Shown: positions 21,608-32,324, counted from the stretch's first letter. The stretch is 64,000 nt of DNA from Hordeum vulgare subsp. vulgare (GCF_904849725.1 NC_058518.1:217384741-217448740), one strand, 5' to 3'. Numbers and translations are program-made. Notes: a model not told the origin generated them from the sequence alone.

Positions 21608-21625
21608 CACTACTAGGAAAAGGGC
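21608..21625 (+). repeat. 5' terminal inverted repeat of the CACTA element
   Basis: CACTACTAGGAAAAGGGC; the first 16 bases match the inverted right end. Confidence 0.95.
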
Positions 21626-21648
21626 TATAGATGATATAGATACTAATG

Positions 21649-22092
21649 GCGCACCACACAAGCAGTGCGCCACTACTATATAGTAATGGCGCACCATGTG
21701 AGGTGTGCCATTAGTGTGGTGGATACTAATGGCGCACCACACTCTCAGTGCGCCACTACTATATTTTTTTTTATTTTTTTTGCAAAACTACTAATGGCGC
21801 ACCAGCACCTGGTGCGCCATTAGTAACCTGGTTACTAATGGCACATCTGTTAGTCGTGCGCCACTAATATAAAAAAAAATTGGTTTTTTTTTGCAAACTA
21901 CTAATGGCGCACCAAAGCTAGTGCACCATTAGTAACCAGTGTTACTAATGGCACATCTGTTGGTGGTGCGCCACTGCTATTTTTTTAATTTTTTTTACAG
22001 AACTACTAATGGCGCACCAGAGGAGGTCCGCCATTAGTAACCAGGGTTACTAATGGCGCATATGTAGGTGGTGCGCCATTAGTAACCTGGGA
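21649..22092 (+). repeat. 5' subterminal repeats of the CACTA element
   Basis: Spaced inverted pairs, ACTAATGGCGCACC followed by GGTGCGCCATTAGT, recur about every 60-110 bp, separated by A/T runs. Each pair can fold as a hairpin. Subterminal repeats in En/Spm-type elements bind the element-encoded DNA-binding protein. Confidence 0.85.
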
Positions 22093-22394
22093 CCAGCCAG
22101 ATATTTTGGCAGCCACCTACCACACTCACTTTCCCCACTTCCATTCTCTCCACCTCCTCCTCCAAGCTTGTCTCGGGTGCCTCCTCCTCCTCACCTCATT
22201 TGCATCATAGATTCACCCAAATTAAGTGGTTAAATTACCTTTTTTTGATAGGTAAGTAAGGGGAAAGATTTTATGTTGTAGATCTACTTTTTTCTCCCTC
22301 CAACAACGTGCACATGCACTTTTTATGGCCTAGCTAGATCTACGTATGTTTGTTGTGTTGCATATGTTTGTGGTGTTGCATATATGTTTGTGTT

Positions 22395-22562
22395 TGCAGG
22401 TACCGGTATTTGAAATGCGATAGTTGCCAATATTTTCCCGGAATGTTGATTCATTTCCGTTTCGGCGAGAATTTGGCACTATGCATTCTTTTTTGTCCTA
22501 TTTTTAGGCAAAGTCATGCCAATTGTTTTCTAAAATATCGTTTTGCTCTACCCCGTAGGCGA
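22395..22562 (+). promoter_or_regulatory. Leader module upstream of the CACTA transposase gene
   Basis: From TTTGCAGGTACC (a possible splice acceptor) through CCGGAATGTTGATTCATTTC to TTGTCCTATTTTTAGGCAAAG. The same ordered blocks occur upstream of the second gene at 28418-28530. The transposase ATG at 22565 follows directly after CCCCGTAGGCGACC. Confidence 0.5.
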
Positions 22563-22564
22563 CC

Positions 22565-25069
22565 ATGGTCCGCACGATGACCGAAGGCATCATGAATAGG
22601 TTTTTGAGCTCCGTGAAGGACGAGATGCTTCAAACGAACGAGACGGAGATAAGATGTCCGTGTCGAAGATGCAAGCTGAAGAGCCTTATGGACCCGGATT
22701 CCGTAAAGGTGCGGGACCACCTGCTCTTGCGTGGTTTCATGGATGGCTATCGGTGGCAAGGTGATGAAGATGATTATGAAGTCGTCCATGGGGGCCGGGA
22801 AAGAAATGAGGAAGAGCATGAGCAAGACAGCCGCGGCAAGGGCGGGCGAGAAGACGAAGAATCTCCACGACAGAGTCATCATGTAGGAGATGCCGGACAT
22901 GATGATGAGGAAGATGCCGGAGCAGACGAAGGGCATGATCATGAAGATGAAGATGCCGGAGCAGACGACGATGGACCATCCATGGCCTGGGTGCAGGACC
23001 CTCATATTCAAGAGCTGCTTCTCAAGCAGACGGATAATGCAAGAGCTGTCGCCCGAGAGAAAGCCAAGCTGGATCAACTGGAGATAGACGTGGTTACTCC
23101 ATTGTACGAAGGATGCAGGCCCGAGGATACCCGCCTGAAAGTAACGCTCATGGCTCTCGAGAAGAAGGTAAAACACAAAATGACCGACGCATGCTTCGAC
23201 GAGAACATGCCATTCTAGCACGAACGTCTTCCCAAGGGGAACAAGTGCCCGACCAGTTTCGAGGAGGCGAAGAAAATCGTGTGTCCTCTGGATTTATCGC
23301 ACGTGAAATACCATGTGTGCATGAACAATTGCATCATTTATTGAGACGAGCACGCGGAGTCTACCATATGTCCGGTGTGCGGCGTCAGTCGATACAAGAA
23401 GAGGAAGAAAGCTCATCGAAAAGTGGTGTGGTACTTTCCGATCACTCCTCGTGTGCAACGGTATTTCGCGGACCCTAAGGTAGCAAAGCTCCTGCGTTGG
23501 CACGCGGATAGGGAGGAGAAAAAGCGAGAAGATGACGGAAATGATCCGGAGATAAATAAAAAAGACAATATGCTGAGTCACCCTAAGGATGCGAGCCAGT
23601 GGCAAGCGTTGAACTACGAATACCCAGAATTTGGGGACGATCCAAGGAAGATAAGCACATACCTAGACTCAGCGAAGCAGAAGTTTAGCGGGATGAAGTC
23701 TCACGACTGTCACGTGCTGATGTCGCAGATACTTCCAGTTGCAATCCGTGGGATCATGGACGCGCACGTCCGTGAAACGCTATTTGGCCTATGCAACTTT
23801 TTCGACGTCATCTCTCAGAAGTCGGTTGGCGTGAGGCAACTCAGAAGGCTACAGGAAGAGATCGTGGTGATACTATGCGAGCTTGAGATGTACTTCCCAC
23901 CCGCATTCTTCGACGTTATGGTGCATCTGCTGGTCCATATCGTGGAGGATATCATCCAACTCGGGCCGACGTTCCTGCACAGCATGATGCCGTTCGAAAG
24001 GATGAATGGTGTCATCAAAGGATATGTTCGCAACATGTCACGTCCAGAGGGAATCATAGCCAGGGGCTTTCTGACCGACGAGTGCATCTCCCACCGCACG
24101 AATTATCTAGGCATCGAGAACCCCGTTGGTTTGCCCGTCAACAGGCACCTCGACAGGCTCGCATGATGGGGTCACCGTGAGGGTCGCCGCGAAATGCATG
24201 TCGACTTCGAGGGTCGACTCGCCGACTTTGAAAGAGCAAACCTAGTCGCGCTACCACACATAGACGTGGTCGATCCTTGGGTCGTAGAGCACAAAACCTT
24301 TATTGAAAATACGTACAATGACCGAGGCCAATAGAGGACGGACGGAGGTATAATCAAAGAGCACAACTCATGTTTCACGCGTTGGTTCAAGCAGAAGCTA
24401 TTGTCGTACCCTTTACATGAGGATTCTTCCGCGGAAGAACAACTCATATTCTCCTTGTCACAGGGCGCCGAGCACAACCTGATGACGTATGAGGCATATG
24501 ATACCAACGGCTACACATTCTACACCGAGGGAAAGGACATGAAGAGCGATGGTTATCAGAACTCCGGGGTAACGATGGAATCCTACATCGGTAACGACAA
24601 GGACAGATACTACGGAAGGATCGAGGAGATCTGGGAGCTGAGCTACGCTGGAGAGAAGGTCCCGATGTTCCGTGTCATATGGGACAAGAGCATCATAAAA
24701 GAAGACCGGTAGTTCACCACCATGGTTATACCCGAAGCCAAATCCAAGACCGCGGGCGCAAACGTCACCGCGAAAAATGAGCCATGTGTACTAGCTTCCC
24801 AAGTGGACCAATGTTTCTTCATTACCGACCCGCCAAAGCCCAGTCGTGTTGTCATGAGGAGAGGCAAAAGGAAGATCATCGGAATGGACGGAGTCGCCAA
24901 TGAGAAAGACTTCGACAAGTACGGCGACCCGAAAATGGAACATGACGACGATGATGAAGTACCAGCATACACCACAAGAAGAAGCAGGACCACCCTACCT
25001 AAAGGACGTCCGTTCAAGAGAAGAACTCCATTTACGAAAAATAAGGGCAAGAAGATTGTGAACAAATAG
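22565..25069 (+). pseudogene. CACTA TNP2-type transposase, internally deleted, five nonsense codons
   Basis: A single frame runs the whole length, broken only by stops at 23216, 23342, 24164, 24332 and 24710. Domains in order: transposase-associated N-terminus (MVRTMTEGIMNRFL, with CPCRRC, like PF13963), an acidic D/E/H-rich spacer, the start of TNP2 (CPVCGVSRYKKRKK, VVWYFPITPRVQRYF, ASQWQALNYEYPEFGDDPRK, like PF02992), a DUF4218-like block (SGMKSHDCHVLMSQILPVA, FERMNGVIKGYVRNM) and a DUF4216-like block (VPMFRVIWD), ending in a basic K/R-rich tail. Between GDDPRK and ISTYLDSAKQKF the several hundred residues holding the TNP2 catalytic core are absent, with the frame kept. The start ATG at 22565 follows the conserved leader. 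It is inactive as it stands. Confidence 0.88.
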
Positions 25070-25101
25070 CTAGCTAAGATTGATTGTATTTAAATTTGAT
25101 G

Positions 25102-25132
25102 ATATTTTTTCATATTCAATATGAAAAAATAT
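25102..25132. repeat. Perfect 31-bp palindrome after the transposase gene
   Basis: ATATTTTTTCATATT, one C, then its exact inverse, about 33 bp beyond the stop at 25069. It is AT-rich and may act in 3'-end formation of the transposase mRNA (inference). Confidence 0.8.
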
Positions 25133-25269
25133 TGAATATTCATGAGGACACTCGATCTCGATCCCCTCCATCTCGATTGCTATCACCCCTCGCAAGATCC
25201 CCCTCGCCACCGAGCACCCCCCGCACCCTCCCCCGCTCCACCGCACTAGACGTTGTTGTGAGACACTAT

Positions 25270-25475
25270 ATATTCATAGGCATCTAGTTGCAAACATCAA
25301 AAAAAATACTAGACATCTACTTGCAAACATCAAAAAAAAATACTAGGCACTTCTCAAACCAAGGTGCAACCAGCACAAGAAAACAATGCATAGAAAAAAA
25401 ATGCATAGAAAACAATGCATAGAAAAACCAAGGTGCATTGAAAACAATGCATAGAAAAACCAAGGTGCAAAAAAG
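25270..25475. repeat. Short irregular tandem repeats in the CACTA interior
   Basis: Units such as CTTGCAAACATCAAAAAA (twice) and AAACAATGCATAGAAAAACC (several times) are repeated with variations. Noncoding. Confidence 0.7.
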
Positions 25476-25479
25476 AGGG

Positions 25480-25548
25480 GGTAAGAGGATTCGAACCCGC
25501 AACCTCCTGCTAGGAGGCAAAACCCACGGACCAATGCGCTGCTACTTC
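25480..25548 (-). other. tRNA-like relic with Pol III boxes A and B
   Basis: On the minus strand a box-B consensus GGTTCGAATCC (25487-25497) is preceded by a box-A-like AGCGCATTGG (about 25531-25540) at tRNA spacing, with the hairpin CCTCC-TAGCA-GGAGG between them and a T run after. The acceptor and T stems do not pair well, so it is not a working tRNA. It may be a tRNA-derived SINE head or a decayed tRNA. Confidence 0.4.
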
Positions 25549-25613
25549 GGAGGTTAACAACATAGAGAAGGCGCACCTCATATACATGAGCCATTACTAT
25601 ATAAAAACATTCT

Positions 25614-25641
25614 AATGGCGCACCGCTCGGGGTGCGCCATT
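25614..25641. repeat. Isolated subterminal-type hairpin inside the CACTA element
   Basis: AATGGCGCACC and its inverse GGTGCGCCATT face each other across a 6-bp loop. The motif belongs to the element's ends, yet this one is 4 kb inside, directly before the GC-rich start of the gene-like insert. Confidence 0.8.
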
Positions 25642-26940
25642 CCTAAGCCGGGTCGCGCCCTCCTCTTCTCCCGCGGCCTCCCCTACCCTGGCCCTTTCCA
25701 CCAAACAGCAGCGCCCGCCGTCTCCCCGCTCACCGACCGCCGCCGGACCTGCTTGCTTTCTTTCTTGGTTCGTGGGATTCGGCCCGGGTTCCAGCGCCGC
25801 CAGGCTCGATCCAGAGGGTCGCCGCCCCACCCAGCCCAGCGGCCGCACCGGAGGCATTGGGGATCAGTTTTTCCGGAGGCCGCTGTCCTCCTCCACCTAC
25901 AGCTCGTCCCCTGTACGGTCGCGCTGCCGTTCGTGGTTGGGCTTCGACGAGGTGAGTAGCAGAGCACCACCGACGGCTGCTTCTTCAGATTCTGGTGAGT
26001 CGTCTTCCACCTCTCCCGTTCATCCCCTTCTCCTCGAGGCGGTGACCTAGGGTTAGGTTTAGGATCTCAATAGTCAATAGTCAATAAGGAATTTTGTGAA
26101 TTCTGCCGGTCGGTGAAGCCCCAGACTGTTCCCAGGGAGCCAAGGCTCCAGATCAGGCCGACGAGGCACAGTCCCAAGACTCGGTCATGGCTTCTTGTTT
26201 TTCACGGTCGGCCATTACAAACAAGACTTCGTCATAGGACAAGTGTCGCCGTCATTGGGCAGATCGCTGCTTGGCTAATGGCTTTCTGACAAGGAGGAGA
26301 AGACACACATAACACAGACCAATCTTTTTGTTGTGTCAAAACATGTCTCTGTTTGATGATCTAGCTGGGCATTGACGTCAGCTGTTAAATTCTGCATCTA
26401 AACATGAGCGATTTTGTGGCTCTTATGACTGTAGTATTGCCATCCATCTTAATTAGTGGATAACTTGTCGTGCTTGTCGCCAGTTGGCATGTCTAGGTTG
26501 TTGTCTTTTCGACAGCAGAAAGCATTTCCCTTCATCCTGATTAGGGCAGCGAATTAACAGTGTTACCCTTGACAAGATCAACTCTGTATGTTTACTTCTC
26601 ATGTTGAATGTTGTGTGACACTGGGTAATTTATATGGAAACATCGACCAGGCAAAATTACAGTTCTTCTGCATCATATGGAAATTCTCCATGTAGTGTAC
26701 TCAATAGATGTTGTTAAGTGACCGTGTCATGGTTTTGGTTCTGTTTTTGAAGAGGAAAGCCAGTTCTTTCAGGCTTCAAGGAAATAATTTCCCAGAATAT
26801 TACTGCTAAGCCCAAGCTTGTTAATCGGCATGTACTTCTCTGTGATATATTGCTAATGTGTGCTCTGATGTGCTTGGTATTGTAAAGTGTCTTTTTTTCA
26901 TCAATAGCCCTTATGCATCCAAGTTATCAAACTATGTGAA

Positions 26941-27126
26941 CTAGAAATGATAATAGAGAGAATTGATCATTACTTTTCTGAACTGTTGCAGAAGTCTCAA
27001 TAGTTCTTTCAAGTTCATACATTGAAAGGCTTGTTTTACAAATAGAGAGAGGCTTAGCTCTAGATCAGGAGCAAGACCTTTCCAGCTTATTCCAAGCTCA
27101 GGTCTGGTTGGTGGTTTAAGTTGCAA
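26941..27126 (-). pseudogene. Possible further exon of the captured gene
   Basis: A 61-codon minus-strand frame includes WKGLAPDLELSLSL, an LxLxL-type (EAR-like) motif in the style of the larger fragment upstream (27735-27214). On the minus strand the sequence TTACCTTAG just upstream could be a splice acceptor. Weak evidence: short frame, no recognised family. Confidence 0.25.
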
Positions 27127-27213
27127 ATCTAAGGTAACATCAGCTGCTCCACTCTTATTAGAAAGTTGCTATGCATTCGACGGTTTCAGAGTATTGTCAA
27201 TATTTAGACTCAG

Positions 27214-27735
27214 CTAACTGCTGACTGAAGAAAAGGGTGCCCTTGAGGGAACATGTGCTTTCTGATGCTGAAAGATTCTATGATGGGGTATGTTCAAGCC
27301 AGCCTGCATTGTAGGCAAACCTTCAAGTTGATCAACCGGGTCCGGTGATACATTAAGATCTAAATTAGATAGTTTTCCCAAGCTAGCGTTAGAAGAAGAT
27401 TCTGTGCCACTTGTTGTTTGCACATCCTTGGGAGGTCTTGCTGAAGGAAAAATAGAAAACCCCTGATCTAGTTTCTCTCTCTTGATAGGGCAACTTGAGT
27501 TGATTTTGGCATTCTGACGAGACGCTAACTGTAAATCTAGAGTTAGAAACTTGTGACTCTGTGATCTGGCAACGGGAGCAACACTCCCTAGTCTACCACT
27601 CTCTCCACGAGAGGGGGTCTCATTTGAGCCATTAAGTAGCATGCCTTTCTTCTCGTTCGTTGCTGGAGTAAAACATCTACTGGGAATATCTGATTTAGAT
27701 CTATTCAAGACAGGCTCATTGCTAAAGACCAGCAA
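27214..27735 (-). pseudogene. Fragment of a captured plant gene, unrecognised
   Basis: 173 codons open on the minus strand in an otherwise AT-rich, stop-rich region. The product is Ser/Asn/Lys/Pro-rich, hydrophilic and apparently disordered, with an EAR-like motif (SNLDLNVSPDP) and a second LDLQL motif. A possible acceptor (TTGGTAG) lies about 10 bases before the ATG. EAR motifs recruit co-repressors in plant nuclear proteins, so a transcription-related donor gene is plausible. I cannot name it. It reads opposite to the transposon genes. No in-frame stop breaks it, unlike the transposase. Confidence 0.5.
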
Positions 27736-28417
27736 CTACCAAGTAATATTTGCACATAGGTTGTAAGACATTAACCCAGCCAGTTCAAGAGTAAATAGTC
27801 CGTTTGCCTGCCAACGTCATAACAAATGGAGCAATCATCTGAGAAAAACATGGAGCATAAATAAAACAGCAAGCAGGCATGAAGAGAAGACATAAAGCAT
27901 CATTGTTCCCCATCAGCATATAGTATACCGACGACAACCAAACTACAAAAGGCCTACCTATCTCTGTCATTTCAAGGTCTATTAAGCAGTGAGTTTAAGA
28001 CACTGAAATGCATTGATAAAAGAGACAAATCTTGTTTCTTGAAACTCTGTAAAACAAAAACTCATACTACTAACTAGTTATGCCCATGGTAGCCACCGAA
28101 CCCGATGCTCCAAAACCAGAATTGGCACTCTAGTGGAGATGTCATTTGTTCTACTTCCATCACCCCCTGGGCTTAAATACACATAATGTGACTCTGCCCG
28201 CTTATTTCACTAGCCTGCCAAGATTTCTTGCAGATTTTGTATTTAACATATTGTATTTAACCTTTTTTTCTTATCAGTTTCATCCTTATATGACTCTGCA
28301 ACATAATAAAGGTGGTTCAAGAAAGTTGGTAGTAGTATTAGTAGTATGGGATATTCGTTTCTGAGCCCGGGCTCACCCTTCTCCGAGCTCTCCGACCATC
28401 GTGTCGTGATGATTTTG

Positions 28418-28530
28418 CAGGTACCCCGAGAGGCCCTTGATTTTGCCGGAATGTCGATTAACTTCCGTTCCGGCAAATTCGGGTACTCCATATGTCCTAT
28501 TTTCAGCAAAGGTCATGCTGAAATTTTCCG
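28418..28530 (+). promoter_or_regulatory. Leader module upstream of the second CACTA gene
   Basis: TTTTGCAGGTACC, TTTTGCCGGAATGTCGATTA, CTTCCGTTCCGGC and GTCCTATTTTCAGCAAAG occur in the same order as at 22395-22520. The two transposon genes therefore share a duplicated leader or promoter-proximal segment. Confidence 0.5.
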
Positions 28531-28574
28531 TGAATTTTAGCATGACTTTGCTAAAAATAGGACATATGGGGTAC
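28483..28574. repeat. Near-perfect hairpin, about 39-bp stem
   Basis: Arms 28483-28523 and 28536-28574 are inverse with about three differences, both bounded by GTAC. The arm core is CATATGTCCTATTTT. The loop is about 12 bases. It lies in the leader of the second gene. Confidence 0.85.
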
Positions 28575-28701
28575 TTGCGACTAATGCATGGGCCGGGGTA
28601 TCTTATTACTTAATTAAGTAGGATTAAACCATAGGTGGCAATAGAGCCAAGTGATTAGGCCCAACTTTTTGACCAAACTTTTTTCCTATTTAGAGTGAAA
28701 C

Positions 28702-31700
28702 ATGGCCCACAACGATGAGGCCGGCGGTTCGGGCAAGCCATTCTGGGAGCTGCCCCAGAAGATGGAGGAAGAACCTCACCGCTATGAGGATGCTGCAGAA
28801 GACACCGATCCCGAGTACACAACCCCTAGTGGCGTCGCGGATGACACCACTAATGGTGCCGCCGAGGATGCCACCACTGATGATGGCAGCGCACGCACAG
28901 ATGGCAGCCAATTGAAGAGGCAACGGAAGGACCGGCGCCCGAACGTGCTCAGCACCGTAAAGGAGGAATTTACTGAAGTGAACTCCGACAGGTATCCAAC
29001 GGCGCCCAAAGAAATAGTCAAGGGGTACGCAGTTCAGCTCGGGTGCATTCTCCGGAGCACTGTCTCTATCAACAACAAGAACCTAAGGCATAAGGAACGA
29101 GGAAATTTGCGCAACCTCCTCTTCACGAAGCTGCACGAATGATACAAGTTCCCCGGTGACGTCCCAAACACACGCCTCTCAAGGAATAAAGTGAACAGTG
29201 CCGCCCTCACGAAGATGAGCAAGGCCCTGTCTACTTGGAGAAGCGTGGTGAAGAGAATGATTGACAAAGGTGATAGTTATGAGAAGATCAAGGCGAAAAA
29301 TCCTTCGATCAGCGAAGATGACTACAAGGAGTTGAAGATCATGTGCGAGAGCAAGGAAACCGCGGAATCAAGTCAATGGGGGAAAGAAATGCGGGAGTTG
29401 AACTTAGGGGTCCACCAACTCGGTCCCGGCAGTTACAGAGTGGCGGAACCTATATGGGACAAGGACGACCCGGAGCGTGCCGAGCAAGGCCTACCACCCT
29501 GCTTCGAGAAATACGGTGACAAGCAGACCAGGAACTATGTGAGGGCCCGGTACAAGGTGGACCCAGTAACAAAGGGCGCTTGAGCATGTTCTGGTAAGGA
29601 ATACACCCCACGTAATTAGCTCCATATGGTTGCATTCTAATTAATGAAGCCAAATTTCTAAATGGTTCATTCCTTCCGCAGGACACTGAAAGCAGTAGCG
29701 CGGGGTCGTCTCAGAGCTCCCATTGGGACACCAATTTAAATAGGGCGTTTAACATAATGAAAAACAAGGATAAGTCCATTAAGCCGTCGTCAGCTGGTCG
29801 TGTGGCCGGCAAAGGCTTGTCCATGAAATGGTCGTCATACTATAACGTTGGTGGGCAAAAGGAGAGAAATACCAACTTGGTAAGCGAGTCGCGCGAGGTT
29901 GAAGAACTCAAGGCAAAAGTGGCGCGGATTCCGGAGATGGTCCAAGAGCTAGTGCAACACCAAGTGGGAGGGGTGATCACAGCCATTGTGCCTACCTGAT
30001 TGAGGGGCTGCAGGCGTGGATTGCGGGCGGCCAACAGGGGCCGCCCCCGATTCCGAGCTTCACGGCCAGCAACTCGCACAATGCGCAGGCAACGCCATTG
30101 GTGTCTCCGGCGCCGGCCAGCACCTCGGCAGCAAGCGGCCCCTCCGTCACTTGCACGCCCGCCATAGGTGGTGCCTCGACATTAGCCAAGCTCGACGCCA
30201 TCACGGTAACTAAGCCTCTCTCGGATGATGACTTCATCTCCTTGCCTTTGACTGGGCATCCCCTGACGCCCTACATGTTTCCGTAGGGCGCCGGCGCCGA
30301 CGTTCCATGCACTCTCCTGCACTTCATGGGCGGCGAGTTGATCGATGTCGCCAAGGGAAGAATCGTTCAACCGGGCAACCCCATGTTCCACGGTAAACCG
30401 ATGCCACCCACCACGTATAGGGTTCAACTGGTTCGGGTGCAGCCAGGCTGCGACGACTTGTTACCTTCGTTCCACCCCGCTGGGGCCGACATAGATGATG
30501 TGATGACCCTCAACGCCTGCTTAAGCGGGCCCTTGCTTTGGCCGAAGAGCCAGATTCATTTGGGGGCGGGGGACACCACCCCACAGACAACACCGCCAGT
30601 CGTGTCAGCGCCAAGCCATGGCAAGACCACCGCAACGCTACCGGACATGCATATGGCATAGGATCGGGACATGCATATGGCAGAGGTTCCGGACAACGAC
30701 GATGACGACGATGGTACATTTACCAAGGTCGATAAGTATTTTGCTGAACATGGGTACGGTGAGGAATTCTTGGGGCGTCCTTCTCAAGAACCCAACCCTA
30801 CAAAAGAAAACCGTGATCTAGCTGGTACCACGGAGAAACCCAATTGCAACAGGCGTTGTCTGGCGTTTAGTTTTGAGGAGACGCCTCCAGCTGCCGCCTT
30901 CACCAAGCCTCAGATAGCCGAGATGCGAAATATTATCAGCCCCAACACACTCAAGAAGGTGGTCTCTAAGCAGATGAACTGGATCCCATTACATCAGCAG
31001 AAGAACGGATGGAAAAGAAAGACTAACAAGGGTGTGAGCCAGCCGGTAGGCCGATGCTACCGACTAATCTGCTCAATGCTGCAACCGGTGCTATGCGGAG
31101 TCTGCATGACAGTGTTCTTTGTTTGGAGAAGCGGCGTCTCTCCGAGAATAATGTGGCATACCAGGTTTTCGTGGCCAAGGTGCCAGAGGGCAAGGGCTTT
31201 GTCGATAGCGCCATCGGGGGTATGATTGTCATGCGGTTTGTGACATATTCGCTATGTTTAACCTTCATCCGCTGCACTACACCTTCGTTCGACTATTTTC
31301 GCTGAGTATGGAGATGCGGATCATTAGAGACAAGACCCCGGACCTAGTTATAGTCGGCCCCTTCAATATGCGTGCCAAGATGTTGGGCAGCGCTGGGGAC
31401 CGGCAAGTTGCGAGTTCATACCTCGAAGGCGTCATTCTGGCAAACTCAGAAAAGGATAACTTCCTTGTGCCTTACTTTCCCTAGTAAGTTATCCCCTCAT
31501 CGCCACGTAACATATGATTTCTTAGATTTTGACCGTCCTTTTTTTCTAACATTCCGTGTTTTGTGCAGTGACACACGTTGCACACTCATCCTCTTAAGCC
31601 TGAAATATTCCACGACCACGTATTTCGACTTGGAACGTCAGTCAAAAAAGGACTACACAAATATCAAGAAAGTTCTTGATGAAGCTCTTCCCGGCTACGC

Positions 31701-32133
31701 CATATCTAGAGGCACATTCAGCAGCACAAGTATTAGGCATGGCAAGCACGTGTTCACCCACAATACGACGCTCGCCTGCGTCAAGGAGCCGCCTAGCAGT
31801 CAGAAGGATGCCTACTACGCCCTCCATCACATGCGGGCGATCATACGGGACAGTATTCACCTTCGGCTACCAAATAATCTCAAAGATTGGGCGGCACGCT
31901 TGTCGGCAATCCAGGATGCGGACATCAGACAAGAATTCTTTCGCATCCAGTCGGAGTTTGCGGAAATCATCCATCAAGATGTCCTTCGTACCTCGGGGCA
32001 GTTCTACCTCAGATCTCCGCTGTCCAATAGTGAGATAGATACAATGCTACAAATGCAGGCTGACAACGACCGCAATTTCATGACCATCACGAAAGACGGC
32101 GGCTTCATCCACGTTCTCGTGAATTGCTACTAA
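28702..32133 (+). pseudogene. Second CACTA gene (DNA-binding/Ulp1-like protein), broken
   Basis: ATG at 28702 (MAHNDEAGGSGKPFW). Blocks in order: an acidic, Thr-rich N-terminus; a conserved helical block (29191-29583) typical of plant En/Spm 'ORF2' proteins, with TGA at 29140 in its path; a probable 88-bp intron at 29594-29681; a coiled-coil-like segment (REVEELKAKVARI); a DUF8039-like block (30200-30560, GGELIDVAKGRIV) with TAG at 30284 and 30659; and a C-terminal part (31254-32133) resembling Ulp1 cysteine peptidases, split by a likely intron (donor near 31485, acceptor ending 31568). Frame changes near 29580, 31050 and 31250 indicate indels. The usual role is binding subterminal repeats; the peptidase-like region is of unknown use. 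Confidence 0.65.
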
Positions 32134-32324
32134 TTCATGTTGCAATATTAAACTTTAATGAACTGGTATGTCTCTTTGGTTTGGACAGTCGTTCAACTTA
32201 TATATAATCGATGCTATTTATTAGTAGGACCATGAATCGTGTTGTTGTAGTTGTAATATTAAACTTTAATGAACTTGTATGTCTGTGAATTGCTACTAAC
32301 GTTTTGTTTGGCTAGTGCATAGAG

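Larger units (their letters stand above)
25642..28345. other. Gene-like central insert of the CACTA element
   Basis: Starts with about 400 bp of GC-rich sequence that looks like a plant 5' exon (a consensus donor CGAG-GTGAGT at 25952 and another GTGAGT near 25993), then about 1 kb of T-rich intron-like sequence, then coding-like sequence on the minus strand (27735-27214). Composition and codon texture differ from the flanking transposon genes. I interpret it as one or two captured host gene fragments. I do not recognise the donor gene. Confidence 0.45.

Noticed and set aside
25480..25548. Functional tRNA gene
   Set aside because: Box B is good but acceptor and T stems do not pair and no normal anticodon arm can be drawn.
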